From an uncultured Flavobacteriales bacterium (GTDB lineage Bacteria > Bacteroidota > Bacteroidia > Flavobacteriales_D > Crocinitomicaceae): 64,000 nucleotides of DNA. Positions 56,197-64,000 of the stretch are shown in pieces. The translations under genes were made by a program, and so were the position numbers. Position 1 is the stretch's first letter. Each line of letters opens with the position of its first letter. The stretch is taken from the NCBI GenBank assembly GCA_913054135.1, contig CAJXJK010000003.1:124001-188000 (forward strand). The letters are read 5' to 3'. The notes below the pieces were generated by a model that saw nothing but the letters and a program-made list of their open reading frames with translations, had not been told where the DNA came from and made no database searches.

Positions 56197-57828
56197 TTAT
56201 TTTCGAATTCTATTCTTCCAAATAGACCTCAAAAAGAGAAGTGAAGTGAAGCCGGCAAAATAGAGCCAAAACTCATTGGTCGTTCTCATTTGATAAAAGA
56301 AAACAAAGGCCAAAGTTAGCAGCACCCAAATGAATTGTTGCCCTAAGGCGTAGAGTTGCTTGGTGTCATTTTTGACTTCAATCTCTAGCTCTCCATTATT
56401 TGCTTTTGACAAAAATGTGTTTAGCTGACCAGGTAAAGCCAATAAGTTTTTGAGCTGTCCCTTAATCGCATCCATTAACATGCTCTTGATGTTTTCGAAA
56501 GTGAGCATTTGAGATTTGAGGTAAGGTTTGACGACTGATACCGGGTCTAGCTCTGGGGCTATTTGAGCTGAGATTCCACCAACCAACACTAATGTCCTAT
56601 TTAATAAAACCCAATCTTTTGGCACCTGAATTGTTTTGGTAAGTTCGGCGATACTGAGTTCTTTCATCAAGCCTTCAATACTTGATCCTTTTATGTCTTC
56701 AATTGAAATGTCATTCATTTTGAAGCCACTCATTTCAACTTCATTATTCAAAAAATTACTGAAGGCATCAACAATTTTTTTGGCAACTTTTCGAGCGTCA
56801 GTGTTGTCTCCAATGAATCCCATTCTTTGAAGCGAAGTCAATACTTTATCATAATCTTGAGCCAAGGCCGCTTGCAATAAAACCGGAATCTCCTTTCGCA
56901 TCTTTTCACTCAGAACTGCGATAGCGCCAAAATCCAAGAGGATTATTTCTCCTTCTTTGTTGACTAAAATATTTCCGGGGTGAGGGTCGGCATGATATAA
57001 ACCATCCTCCAAAACCATTTTGCAATATGCTAGAATTAGTCTTTTTGAGATGTCTTCTCCACTAAGGCTCCACTCTTTTAACTGTTCAACATTCGTGATT
57101 TTAACGCCTTCTTCAAAGGATGTCGTCAACACTCTACTAGACGAAAATTCAGTGTACACATTCGGCACTCGAATTCCTTCAGACTCCTCAAGGTTGTCAC
57201 CAATCACTTGCATTGATGCTCTTTCTTTGTTGAAATCAAGTTCATCAATAATCATTTTAGAAATTTGCTCGTACACAAAATCCATCCCATTTATTTTAAT
57301 GAAAAAGGAAATTCTGTTTAGCATTTTCTTGATGATTTGAAGGTCTGCTTTCGCTAACTCTTCAATGTTTTTATGCTGCACTTTTACTGCAACTTTCTCG
57401 CCTGATTTAAGAGTGGCTTTATAAACTTGACCTATTGACGCAGACGCAATTGGTTTTTCAGGAATATCTTGGAAAAGGTTTTCAAGGGGCTCTCCTAAGT
57501 CTTCTTCTAATGTTTGTTTGGTGTTTTCAAAAGGACTTTCGGGAGCGTGGTCTTGCAATGACTCTAACAAATCCCCGTATGACTTTGGCATCACATTAGA
57601 CATGATTGAAAGCAATTGGCCGAACTTTATGAAAAGGCCTTTTAATTCAAGAATGCCTTCTTTAAGGTCTTGCGCATTTTTAAGCTCTACCCTGCCAACT
57701 CTTCTGTCATAGTACTTTTTACCAAAAAATTTTTTGCTGATATAAAGCCGAACGTATCTCCAAATTAGGCGATTAACAATTCGAATTGCTTTACGTGTTC
57801 TTCTTTTGTAAGAGATTTTGGCCTCCAT
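56197..57828 (-). CDS. ABC1/UbiB/AarF-family atypical kinase
   Basis: 543 residues. It contains the KxGQ motif in FIKFGQLLSIMSNVMP, the Ala-rich loop ASIGQVYKA, the VAVKVQH lysine, HADPHPGNILVN for the catalytic loop, and LLDFGAI for the metal site. Two C-terminal membrane helices cover about 495-535. UbiB proteins assist ubiquinone, menaquinone or other prenyl-lipid metabolism; since most Bacteroidota use menaquinone, a quinone or lipid role is likely but unproven. Upstream there is a TACCTTTA -7-like box with a TTG at about 16 bases. Confidence 0.93.
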   Translation of the reverse strand: MEAKISYKRRTRKAIRIVNRLIWRYVRLYISKKFFGKKYYDRRVGRVELKNAQDLKEGILELKGLFIKFGQLLSIMSNVMPKSYGDLLESLQDHAPESPFENTKQTLEEDLGEPLENLFQDIPEKPIASASIGQVYKATLKSGEKVAVKVQHKNIEELAKADLQIIKKMLNRISFFIKINGMDFVYEQISKMIIDELDFNKERASMQVIGDNLEESEGIRVPNVYTEFSSSRVLTTSFEEGVKITNVEQLKEWSLSGEDISKRLILAYCKMVLEDGLYHADPHPGNILVNKEGEIILLDFGAIAVLSEKMRKEIPVLLQAALAQDYDKVLTSLQRMGFIGDNTDARKVAKKIVDAFSNFLNNEVEMSGFKMNDISIEDIKGSSIEGLMKELSIAELTKTIQVPKDWVLLNRTLVLVGGISAQIAPELDPVSVVKPYLKSQMLTFENIKSMLMDAIKGQLKNLLALPGQLNTFLSKANNGELEIEVKNDTKQLYALGQQFIWVLLTLAFVFFYQMRTTNEFWLYFAGFTSLLFLRSIWKNRIRK

Positions 57829-57878
57829 AATCTTATTGACGAATTATAAAGGTAGATGTTTTAACTCAACCAAAGTAT

Positions 57879-59651
57879 TTATCTGACTATTTGAACCCAA
57901 ATCACATAGGGCTCAACTCCACTGTCAAAATTCACCACGATATAGTAGGTTCCAGCAGCTAGTGCTTTCCCATTAAAACTCTCACCTCTCCAAACGACCT
58001 CTTCGTTATCGTAATTGTTGTAATTATTGACAGCATCACCCCATCTATTAAAAACGGCAACAATATTGTTTCCCGCATTTTCTAATCCTTCAATAAAAAG
58101 GAAATCATTTACACCATCATTATTTGGTGAAAAGGCATTCATGTTAGCACAGGAGGTAAATTCGATCAAAATAGAGTCTTGAAATTGGCAGTAAGCTTGT
58201 TTGATCAGCACAAAATAATAATCTTGGGCCCTAAGCTCTATGTCAATTTCAGAATCGGCCGAGATATCCCCTCCGTCTTCGCCAGCCTGATACCACAAAT
58301 AACTAAGCCCGCCAGAGGCCTCAAGGGTAATTGTTTCCCCAACGCAGCCAGAGACCGGCGAAACAACACTTACTGTTTCATCTGAAATATAATTGAAGAC
58401 GTGCTCTACTCTATTATTATAGGTAACAGTATCACCATTTACTTCGACTTTCAATGTTGAGAATGACGAAATTGTAATGGTATCTAATGGAATCGATTCA
58501 ATTTGAGTGGAAGTTAAGTTTCCAGACCATGGATACGACCCAAAAAGGACATCATCAATATAGATGTCGAAGTTTAAATCATTGATGGTATAATCGCCTT
58601 GGTTCTCAATCTCAGCCATAATTGGCACTCTTGTTTCACCACAAATGGTGTCTTGAAGATTTGAAACTCCAAGTTTTGCATCAGATGGTGTTACTTGGCC
58701 TCTATAAATTTTTCCATTTGTTGCACTCAACCACATGCTTGACGAATGCTCAATCCAAATTCCGTAAATATCTTCTCCACCCGTAACTCCATTTACCAAA
58801 TTCCAAGTAGAGCCATTATAAAACCATAAATTGTCCATTTCTCCAACTGCGACACCAAAATTCGAGTTTAACATTTCAACTTGTTCAACCTTATCGTTGG
58901 CCGTTAAATCAACATAACCCCATGTTGTTCCGTCTGACGTAAAATTAACTTCGCCTGAATCAGTTGGTGCCCAAGCATTATCCATGTCGAGAATGTCAAC
59001 CCATTCGTAAGCTTCACCTGAACCTGTGATTGACTGTGTCCAGTTATCCCCTCCGTCAGTAGTGTAGGCAAGTGTGCCAGATGAGCCCAGCCAGCCATGG
59101 TCTTCATCAATAAAATCAAAGTTGTGAATAATGGCGCCACCCAGATTATAAGTCGTTAAGTCCCAATTTTCACCTCCATCTACAGTTTTATGGACGGCCA
59201 AATATGGAGTTGATGCACCATTAAACACTCCAACATATCCTACCAAAGAATCTAAAAAGAAAACGGCGTCATATTGATTGTTTACGTCCCCAAAAGAAAT
59301 ATCCTCCCAGGTTTCTCCACCATCTGTAGTTCTAATAAAGGTTTCAATTCCGCCAGCAAACCCATGATTTTCATCCGCCCAATGCATACCCCAAAACGAA
59401 CTGCTAGGGTCGTCATATACCACTTCCCAACTTAGGCCTTCGGTCTCTGACTTTAATAGCTTTCCGTTAGCCGTGTATGTCCAACCGACCTCATCATTGA
59501 CAAAATATACTTTTTCTAAAAAATCTGAGACAGGAGTTTGAACCTCTGTCCAGGTCATTTGACCATAAGAGTTGTTCAGCAGAGCCAGCAATACCACTAG
59601 CAACAAACTATTTTTATAAAGCTTTGAGAGTGTAAGCTTTTCCGTTTTCAT
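57879..59651 (-). CDS. T9SS-secreted YCF48/BNR-like propeller protein with type B sorting domain
   Basis: 590 residues with a signal peptide (about 1-30). The first roughly 310 residues form a Ycf48/BNR-type propeller with TTDGGETWEDI, TVDGGENWDLT and TTDGGDNWTQS repeats. A CARDB-like domain (about 330-420) and an Ig-like segment (about 430-490) follow. The end is a gliding-motility-associated CHU_C type B sorting domain: FSPNNDGVNDFLFIEG and VFNRWGDAV. It is a T9SS cargo, secreted or cell-attached. Its substrate is unknown. Confidence 0.92.
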   Translation of the reverse strand: MKTEKLTLSKLYKNSLLLVVLLALLNNSYGQMTWTEVQTPVSDFLEKVYFVNDEVGWTYTANGKLLKSETEGLSWEVVYDDPSSSFWGMHWADENHGFAGGIETFIRTTDGGETWEDISFGDVNNQYDAVFFLDSLVGYVGVFNGASTPYLAVHKTVDGGENWDLTTYNLGGAIIHNFDFIDEDHGWLGSSGTLAYTTDGGDNWTQSITGSGEAYEWVDILDMDNAWAPTDSGEVNFTSDGTTWGYVDLTANDKVEQVEMLNSNFGVAVGEMDNLWFYNGSTWNLVNGVTGGEDIYGIWIEHSSSMWLSATNGKIYRGQVTPSDAKLGVSNLQDTICGETRVPIMAEIENQGDYTINDLNFDIYIDDVLFGSYPWSGNLTSTQIESIPLDTITISSFSTLKVEVNGDTVTYNNRVEHVFNYISDETVSVVSPVSGCVGETITLEASGGLSYLWYQAGEDGGDISADSEIDIELRAQDYYFVLIKQAYCQFQDSILIEFTSCANMNAFSPNNDGVNDFLFIEGLENAGNNIVAVFNRWGDAVNNYNNYDNEEVVWRGESFNGKALAAGTYYIVVNFDSGVEPYVIWVQIVR

Positions 59652-59690
59652 TTCACTGTAAGCTACTAAAAATATGTGACTTACAAAAGC

Positions 59691-60470
59691 CTAAGGCTTA
59701 TTAAGTGATTTGATATCCACCAATTCAACTCTAGAAACTTCTTGCAAGCTGTCTAGTTCAAACAAATTCGGTAAATCTTTCAATGGCGTTCCAACTTCAG
59801 CAGAATAATTAATGTAGTCTTGAAAAGTGATGCCTTCAACTACCCTTTGGTTGTACGCGACCCTAAATCTCACTCCTCCGCCATTGACCTTATAATTATA
59901 AGCGAAATAGTCCACCAACTTTGTTTGCTGATTGATCCAATAGAAGTACTCATCTTCAAAATCTTCGCCTCCACCTTCTTGGCTAAACGTTACTTTGACT
60001 GACTCATATGACACTGAATCAATTTCGACAACACCTATGTAGTTAGAGTTCACAGAAGCATCTGAAAGCTTATGAGGCAAGGTTGCGAAATAAACGACAG
60101 AATTCAAAGACTCTCCATATTTGCCCGCATCCTCTTCTGAAAGACTTAGTTTTTCACCATCAATAAAACGCATAAAATCGCCGTTTTCAAGAATATCCTT
60201 TTGCCAACCCTCATCACTTTGATACTCTGAAGTATATGAATAATTCGCTCCATCATTTTTAAAGACATACTTCTTCTCTCTAAAAGTGAACTGATAGTTT
60301 GCCTGATCATAAAGTTCGCCTCCATGGGCTTCAATAGTTTGGTTAATTAGGCTGTCTGATTGTGAAACCTCTTGTGTTTGAGCTTCCGGATTTAGGGTGG
60401 GCTCCGAACCATCCTCGCTAACACAGGAAAGAAAAACACCACTCAAAAAAATGGCCATTAAATACTTCAT
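59691..60470 (-). CDS. DUF6503-like lipoprotein
   Basis: 259 residues. The lipobox is VFLSC before VSEDGSEP. The body reads LINQTIEAHGGELYDQANYQFTFREKKY and TFQDYINYSAE, which I associate with the DUF6503 family of Bacteroidota, whose function is unknown. The fold is likely LolA/B-like (a half-barrel of long strands), as suggested by the alternating aromatic and polar residues. The gene ends near the AAGCC-TAA-GGCTT palindrome. Confidence 0.72.
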   Translation of the reverse strand: MKYLMAIFLSGVFLSCVSEDGSEPTLNPEAQTQEVSQSDSLINQTIEAHGGELYDQANYQFTFREKKYVFKNDGANYSYTSEYQSDEGWQKDILENGDFMRFIDGEKLSLSEEDAGKYGESLNSVVYFATLPHKLSDASVNSNYIGVVEIDSVSYESVKVTFSQEGGGEDFEDEYFYWINQQTKLVDYFAYNYKVNGGGVRFRVAYNQRVVEGITFQDYINYSAEVGTPLKDLPNLFELDSLQEVSRVELVDIKSLNKP

Positions 60471-60525
60471 CTTTCTTTGACGGCTGAATTTAGGATTGAT
60501 TACAGGCGGAAAAAGCCCGCTTTAC

Positions 60526-60642
60526 TTAACTTGAACATTTGCCTATCCCGAAAAAGATGGCCAACCAAATTAATCCCTTAACTAAGAAGAATAAGAATCC
60601 TAAAATTCCAATTCTTTTGAGCCAAAGTTTAGTTTTGTTCAT
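60526..60642 (-). CDS. 38-residue single-span membrane protein
   Basis: A short gene in the 328-base gap between the lipoprotein gene and the TonB receptor gene. It reads MNKTKLWLKRIGILGFLFFL..., a basic N-terminus followed by one hydrophobic helix (about 11-34) and a short CSS tail. Positive-inside topology predicts the N-terminus in the cytoplasm. A perfect TAACTTTG -7 box ends four bases before the ATG. I do not assign a function. The rest of the gap holds only the promoters of the receptor gene and a weak hairpin (GCGG/CCGC) on the far side of the stop. Confidence 0.7.
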   Translation of the reverse strand: MNKTKLWLKRIGILGFLFFLVKGLIWLAIFFGIGKCSS

Positions 60643-60646
60643 ATTG

Positions 60647-60654
60647 CAAAGTTA
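60647..60654 (-). promoter_or_regulatory. -7 promoter box abutting the 38-residue gene start
   Basis: The minus strand reads TAACTTTG, an exact TAnnTTTG match, with only four bases before the ATG. In Bacteroidota the transcript begins just after this box, so the mRNA would start at or next to the ATG. Confidence 0.5.
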
Positions 60655-60709
60655 TTGAATTGAACTTTTCTATTTGCGCTTTGTTCTGGAAATTACCAAT
60701 TAAGTGGTA

Positions 60710-60790
60710 TTGCCGATAGCCAATCTGCCTTCTATTTTTGCAGAGATTTTTACAATCGTTGCTTGAATAAATAAATCGGACGTAAATTTG
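60710..60790 (+). promoter_or_regulatory. tandem promoters for the TonB-dependent receptor
   Basis: Two full promoters in tandem: TTG (60710-60712) with TATTTTTG (60733-60740), spacing 20; and TTG (60763-60765) with TAAATTTG (60783-60790), spacing 17. Both match the Bacteroidota -33/-7 pattern. The downstream one leaves only seven bases before the ATG at 60798, so its mRNA would be nearly leaderless. Confidence 0.65.
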
Positions 60791-60797
60791 CGCTCAA

Positions 60798-63149
60798 ATG
60801 ATTAAAAACCTACTCATATTTCTTCTTCTTTCTCAGGCCGTTTCTGCTAGTTCGCAGCAATTTGCACAAACAGTTAGAGGGGTTGTAAATGATGCTGAAA
60901 ATAAGACAGGAGTGCCCGGAGTTAAGATTGTTGTGCAAGACACTCAAAACGACAGCACGCTTGCTATCGGTATGTCAGATGAAAACGGTAAGTATGAAAT
61001 TAAGAATGTCGCCGTAGGCCGTGTTCGCGTTTTATTTAGTTCTATTGGTTTTAAAACTACTGTGATTGAAGATGCAGGATTGTCATCTGCGCAAGAATTA
61101 ATTCTTAACATCAACCTTGTGCCAAATGTGGCAACTCTTGAAGCAGTTGAAGTGCTAGGAAACGGAATGCGAGGAGAGCCCATCAATAGATTGGCGATTG
61201 CAAGTACCGTAACCATCACGCCGGAACAAATCTCAAAGTATGCTGGAAGTATAGACGACCCTTTAAGGGTTGTAACTGCCTACCCAGGTGTAATTGCACA
61301 AAACTCAGGTTTCAACTACATTTCTGTAAGAGGTAATTCACCAGTTGGAATGTTGTATCGCTTAGAAGGAGTTCCAGTTGCAAATCCAAATCACTTTGGA
61401 GAAATTGGAACCAATGGAGGTTTTGTTACTCAATTCAGTTCGGCATTATTAAGTAACAGTGATTTCTATTCTGGAGTGGCTCCAGCTGAGTTTGGAAACG
61501 CTACCTCAGCAGTCTTTGATTTTAGATTTAGAAATGGTAATAACAGAAAAAGAGAACACGCTTTTAAGGCGAGTGTCTTAGGGTTGGATTTGGCAACCGA
61601 AGGACCTTTTTCAAAGAACTCTAAAGCCTCTTACTTGATTAACTATCGCTACTCTACTCTCGGAATCTTGTCAAAAGTGATTTATTTGGGAGGTGTAGAA
61701 CCTTCATATCAAGATTTGTCGTTCAGTATCAATTTACCAACCAAAAAGGCAGGTACATTTAAGATTTTTGGAGTGGGTGGATTGAGTAACTTTTTGTTGG
61801 ATGCAAAACGTGATTCGGCAGATTGGGAGTTTGATGGCGATAGAGTTAGAAGAGTTTACGGAACAAAATCAGGTACAGGCGGGATTTCATACTATCTGCC
61901 AGTAAAAGGAAATGGGTTTTTTCATGCCGCCGCAGCATATTCATACGGCAGAAACTTTGATAATTCAGATTATTTAGAAGATGACTTTGAGTGGGATTTA
62001 AGAGACCAATCAAGCTATGATGATGCAAGATTAACAGTGACTGCAGATTATAATCACAAATTCGGCAAGCGTCATTCTAATAAAAGCGGAGTCATTTATA
62101 CTTTAAGTCGTCATAGCTATTATGCTCAACGGTATGACAAAAATGTAGATGGCTTATTTCAGTGGGCTAGCACAGACGGAAACGGACAACAAATTCAAGC
62201 CTTTAGTCAATCTAAATTTTCGTTATCAGATAGGTGGACATTGAATGCGGGGGTTCATTACATTCATTTTTTACTGAACAACAAGTTTAATGTTGAGCCA
62301 AGAGTAGGCCTTCAGTTTGAGCCCAATTTGAAATCTAAATTCACCTTGTCTTATGGACTTCATTCAAGAATTGAAAACCTGAACTTTTACTATGTAGAAG
62401 ATCAAAATAACCCTGGCAATATGCTAAACCAAGATTTAGACTTAATGAAGTCACATCATTCTGCGATAGGATATACAGTGATGTTGACAAAATCATTGAA
62501 ACTGAAAACGGAGGCTTACTTTCAATATCACTATGATGTGCCGGCAATTGACGGAGGAACCTATTCTGTTCAAAATCTATTTAACAGCTTACCGCAAGTT
62601 GACCTCTCAAATGTTGGTTCAGGCAAGAACTTTGGGGTTGAATTGTTGCTTCAACAGTTTACCCACAAAGGCTATTACTACATGTTCTCTTTAGCCGTGT
62701 TTGATGCTCAATACAGAGCCGGTGATGGCGTTTGGCGAAATAACGAATTGAACCAACGCTATTCATACAATGTAATCGCCGGGAAAGAGTTTAAATTAAA
62801 AGACAAACCAAAAAAGTCTAGACTCCTTTCAGTTAACATGAATTTCAGACATTCAGGTGGCGCTTGGAAAACGCCGATTGACTTAGACGCATCAGAATTA
62901 GCAGGCTGGACCGTGTTTGATGAAACCGTTCCGTTTAGTGTTCAACAACCTAACCTAATGGGGCTTGACATTTCAATGAACTACAGGTCAAGCAAGAAAA
63001 AAGTATCTTCAGAATGTTCAATTACATTGAAAAACATCTACAGTAATAATGCCGTTCTTTTTGAATTGTATGACACAGACACCAAGTCAATTCGTCAAAG
63101 AGAAGATTACGGATTAATTCCAGTAATTAGCTATACCGTTCACTTTTAA
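60798..63149 (+). CDS. TonB-dependent outer-membrane receptor with CarboxypepD_reg-like domain
   Basis: 783 residues. The signal peptide is about 1-19. A carboxypeptidase-regulatory-like domain follows at about 25-110 (VRGVVNDAENKTGVPGVKIVVQDT). The plug is at about 130-250, with SVRGNSPVGMLYRLEGVPVANPNHFGEIGTNGG, and a roughly 500-residue beta barrel follows, with alternating strands and a C-terminal aromatic ending YTVHF. It imports large or scarce nutrients using TonB energy. There is no SusD gene beside it, so it is not a SusCD-type polysaccharide importer. It is convergent with the patatin gene, sharing stop bases. Confidence 0.93.
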   Translation: MIKNLLIFLLLSQAVSASSQQFAQTVRGVVNDAENKTGVPGVKIVVQDTQNDSTLAIGMSDENGKYEIKNVAVGRVRVLFSSIGFKTTVIEDAGLSSAQELILNINLVPNVATLEAVEVLGNGMRGEPINRLAIASTVTITPEQISKYAGSIDDPLRVVTAYPGVIAQNSGFNYISVRGNSPVGMLYRLEGVPVANPNHFGEIGTNGGFVTQFSSALLSNSDFYSGVAPAEFGNATSAVFDFRFRNGNNRKREHAFKASVLGLDLATEGPFSKNSKASYLINYRYSTLGILSKVIYLGGVEPSYQDLSFSINLPTKKAGTFKIFGVGGLSNFLLDAKRDSADWEFDGDRVRRVYGTKSGTGGISYYLPVKGNGFFHAAAAYSYGRNFDNSDYLEDDFEWDLRDQSSYDDARLTVTADYNHKFGKRHSNKSGVIYTLSRHSYYAQRYDKNVDGLFQWASTDGNGQQIQAFSQSKFSLSDRWTLNAGVHYIHFLLNNKFNVEPRVGLQFEPNLKSKFTLSYGLHSRIENLNFYYVEDQNNPGNMLNQDLDLMKSHHSAIGYTVMLTKSLKLKTEAYFQYHYDVPAIDGGTYSVQNLFNSLPQVDLSNVGSGKNFGVELLLQQFTHKGYYYMFSLAVFDAQYRAGDGVWRNNELNQRYSYNVIAGKEFKLKDKPKKSRLLSVNMNFRHSGGAWKTPIDLDASELAGWTVFDETVPFSVQQPNLMGLDISMNYRSSKKKVSSECSITLKNIYSNNAVLFELYDTDTKSIRQREDYGLIPVISYTVHF

Positions 63150-63910
63150 GCAAACAACTCAGAACTGAATTCATACATCAACTGTGCGTCTTTCTTTTTG
63201 AACGCCGAAAACGAATTCAGATTATGAACAATTGAAATATCTGGCTTGAGCAACTTCTCTCTTTCAATTTCTTGTCGTTGAAGTATGATTGATCTCTTAA
63301 TCACCTTTCTAGTGCTGCTCAAATCTTTACGAGAAATGCTAATTGGTGCTCTCAAAAAACTGCCCACCATTGTTGTTGAATCATCTGCAAAAGGTTGAAT
63401 TGGAAAGTTATCTAAAACCGCTCCATCTGAATAGAGGTCGCCATCAAGCTCAACAGGCCTGAAGATCCCCGGAACAGCACAAGAAGCCAGCAGTTTATGA
63501 TACAACTCACCTTCAGAAAAATAAAATGACTTACTTTTTTGCATGTTGGTGGCGCACACAAACAAAGGAATGTCTAGCTCTTCAAATGTTGGCCTAATCT
63601 TACCGGTAAAGAACTTTTCATATTTCATTGAGTTGAACATGCCGTTTGAAAAGGGTGACAGCCATGCATATTTAAAAAGAGGGGTTTCTAAAAAGAATTT
63701 CAAGATCTCTTTTGGGGAATTACCCGAAGCATAAAGAGCCCCAACTAAAGCACCAGCACTGGTGCCAGAGATTGCCTTAATTTCAATGTTTTTCTTTTCT
63801 AGATACTCTAAAAGGGGAACATGTGCGGCACCTTTAAGGGCTCCACCGCCGAGCACAAGATTGATTCCTTTTTCAGGATCGAGCGCATCTATTTGTTCCT
63901 TGATAGTCAT
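63146..63910 (-). CDS. patatin-like phospholipase
   Basis: 254 residues from the ATG (an in-frame TTG lies immediately upstream). The oxyanion loop is LGGGALKGAAHV, the nucleophile Ser51 is in GTSAGALVGALYASG, and the catalytic Asp is in SDGAVLDNFP. It is the bacterial patatin type (RssA-like), an intracellular lipase or acyl hydrolase acting on phospholipids. No signal peptide. Its stop overlaps that of the TonB receptor gene in the shared TTAA. Confidence 0.93.
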   Translation of the reverse strand: MTIKEQIDALDPEKGINLVLGGGALKGAAHVPLLEYLEKKNIEIKAISGTSAGALVGALYASGNSPKEILKFFLETPLFKYAWLSPFSNGMFNSMKYEKFFTGKIRPTFEELDIPLFVCATNMQKSKSFYFSEGELYHKLLASCAVPGIFRPVELDGDLYSDGAVLDNFPIQPFADDSTTMVGSFLRAPISISRKDLSSTRKVIKRSIILQRQEIEREKLLKPDISIVHNLNSFSAFKKKDAQLMYEFSSELFA

Positions 63911-63933
63911 CAAACTATCACAAAGCTAATGAT

Positions 63934-64000
63934 TTACTCTTCAAACCAAGAGGCATACATGCGGTAGTTTTTTGCAATTCGCATCACTTCTCCTTTGAAC
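63934..64000 (-). CDS. 3' end of an unidentified gene (cut by window edge)
   Basis: On the minus strand the last 21 codons before a TAA at 63934 read ...KGEVMRIAKNYRMYASWFEE. The start is outside the window. The frame is open to the edge and the composition is protein-like, but the fragment is too short to name a family. It is the next upstream gene of the patatin, on the same strand with a 23-base gap, so the two may share an operon. Confidence 0.5.
   Translation of the reverse strand, partial: FKGEVMRIAKNYRMYASWFEE

Overview
The window is a 64 kb piece of a compact, AT-rich Bacteroidota chromosome, most likely a marine or free-living member of Flavobacteriia (Cryomorphaceae/Crocinitomicaceae-like). 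Evidence for this: genes with C-terminal type IX secretion (T9SS) sorting domains of both type A (PNPS...) and type B (SPNNDGVNDF), a giant SprB-repeat protein, DUF4270 and DUF6503-type lipoproteins, a long (641 aa) IspG with an inserted domain, a panC / GT5-only 'glycogen synthase' / DUF4270 / glmS block, and promoters of the Bacteroidota type (-7 box TAnnTTTG). I saw no rRNA, tRNA, CRISPR, phage or insertion sequence. The content is core chromosome with secreted/surface accessory genes.

Layout. 1-7.5 kb: metK (cut by the window edge), an orphan LuxR-type response regulator, panC, and divergently a GT5-like protein, DUF4270 lipoprotein, glmS and a rhomboid protease. 7.5-13.6 kb (minus): an apparent operon of uridine kinase, a giant NtrY-like histidine kinase, a Na+/H+ antiporter with an EF-hand-like tail, and a small membrane protein. 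13.7-20.7 kb (plus): sodium:solute symporter, CAP-domain secreted protein, asnS, ArsC/Spx-like protein, EamA transporter. 20.7-28.9 kb (minus): one 2718-residue T9SS cargo with IgGFc-binding-like, Calx-beta-like and P-domains and about 23 SprB repeats, one interrupted by an inserted domain. 28.9-33.8 kb: orphan biotin carrier, a CTP-synthase-amidotransferase-like protein with a displaced cysteine, a lipoprotein, two small orphan genes, a saccharopine-dehydrogenase-like enzyme and an Nfu/NifU protein. 33.9-38.8 kb: two LD-carboxypeptidases each next to a membrane/glycosyltransferase gene, arranged as mirror images. 38.9-45.2 kb: metG, a secreted hydrolase, ispG, a TPR protein, a VOC protein. 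45.3-46.4 kb: a kelch/T9SS gene broken by two in-frame stops. 46.5-53.4 kb: lipoprotein, PLP dehydratase, and a translationally coupled GH20 - CutC - GH2 beta-mannosidase run. 53.4-64 kb: MoxR-like ATPase with VWA partner, UbiB-like kinase, a type-B T9SS propeller protein, DUF6503-like lipoprotein, a 38-residue membrane protein, TonB-dependent receptor, patatin, and the 3' end of an unidentified gene.

Genes are tightly packed: many pairs overlap as TAATG (stop/start), several convergent pairs share stop-codon bases, and no intergenic stretch exceeds about 330 bp. The most useful observations for follow-up are the coupled GH20-CutC-mannosidase operon (a non-copper role for CutC), the doubly interrupted kelch gene, the domain inserted within a SprB repeat, the displaced nucleophile in the amidotransferase-like protein, a perfect 8-bp dyad with 7-bp spacer in a divergent promoter, the mirrored LD-carboxypeptidase/glycosyltransferase block, and the 38-residue membrane protein with a nearly leaderless promoter. 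I did not find a clearly new multi-gene system; the candidates above are inferences from sequence and context.
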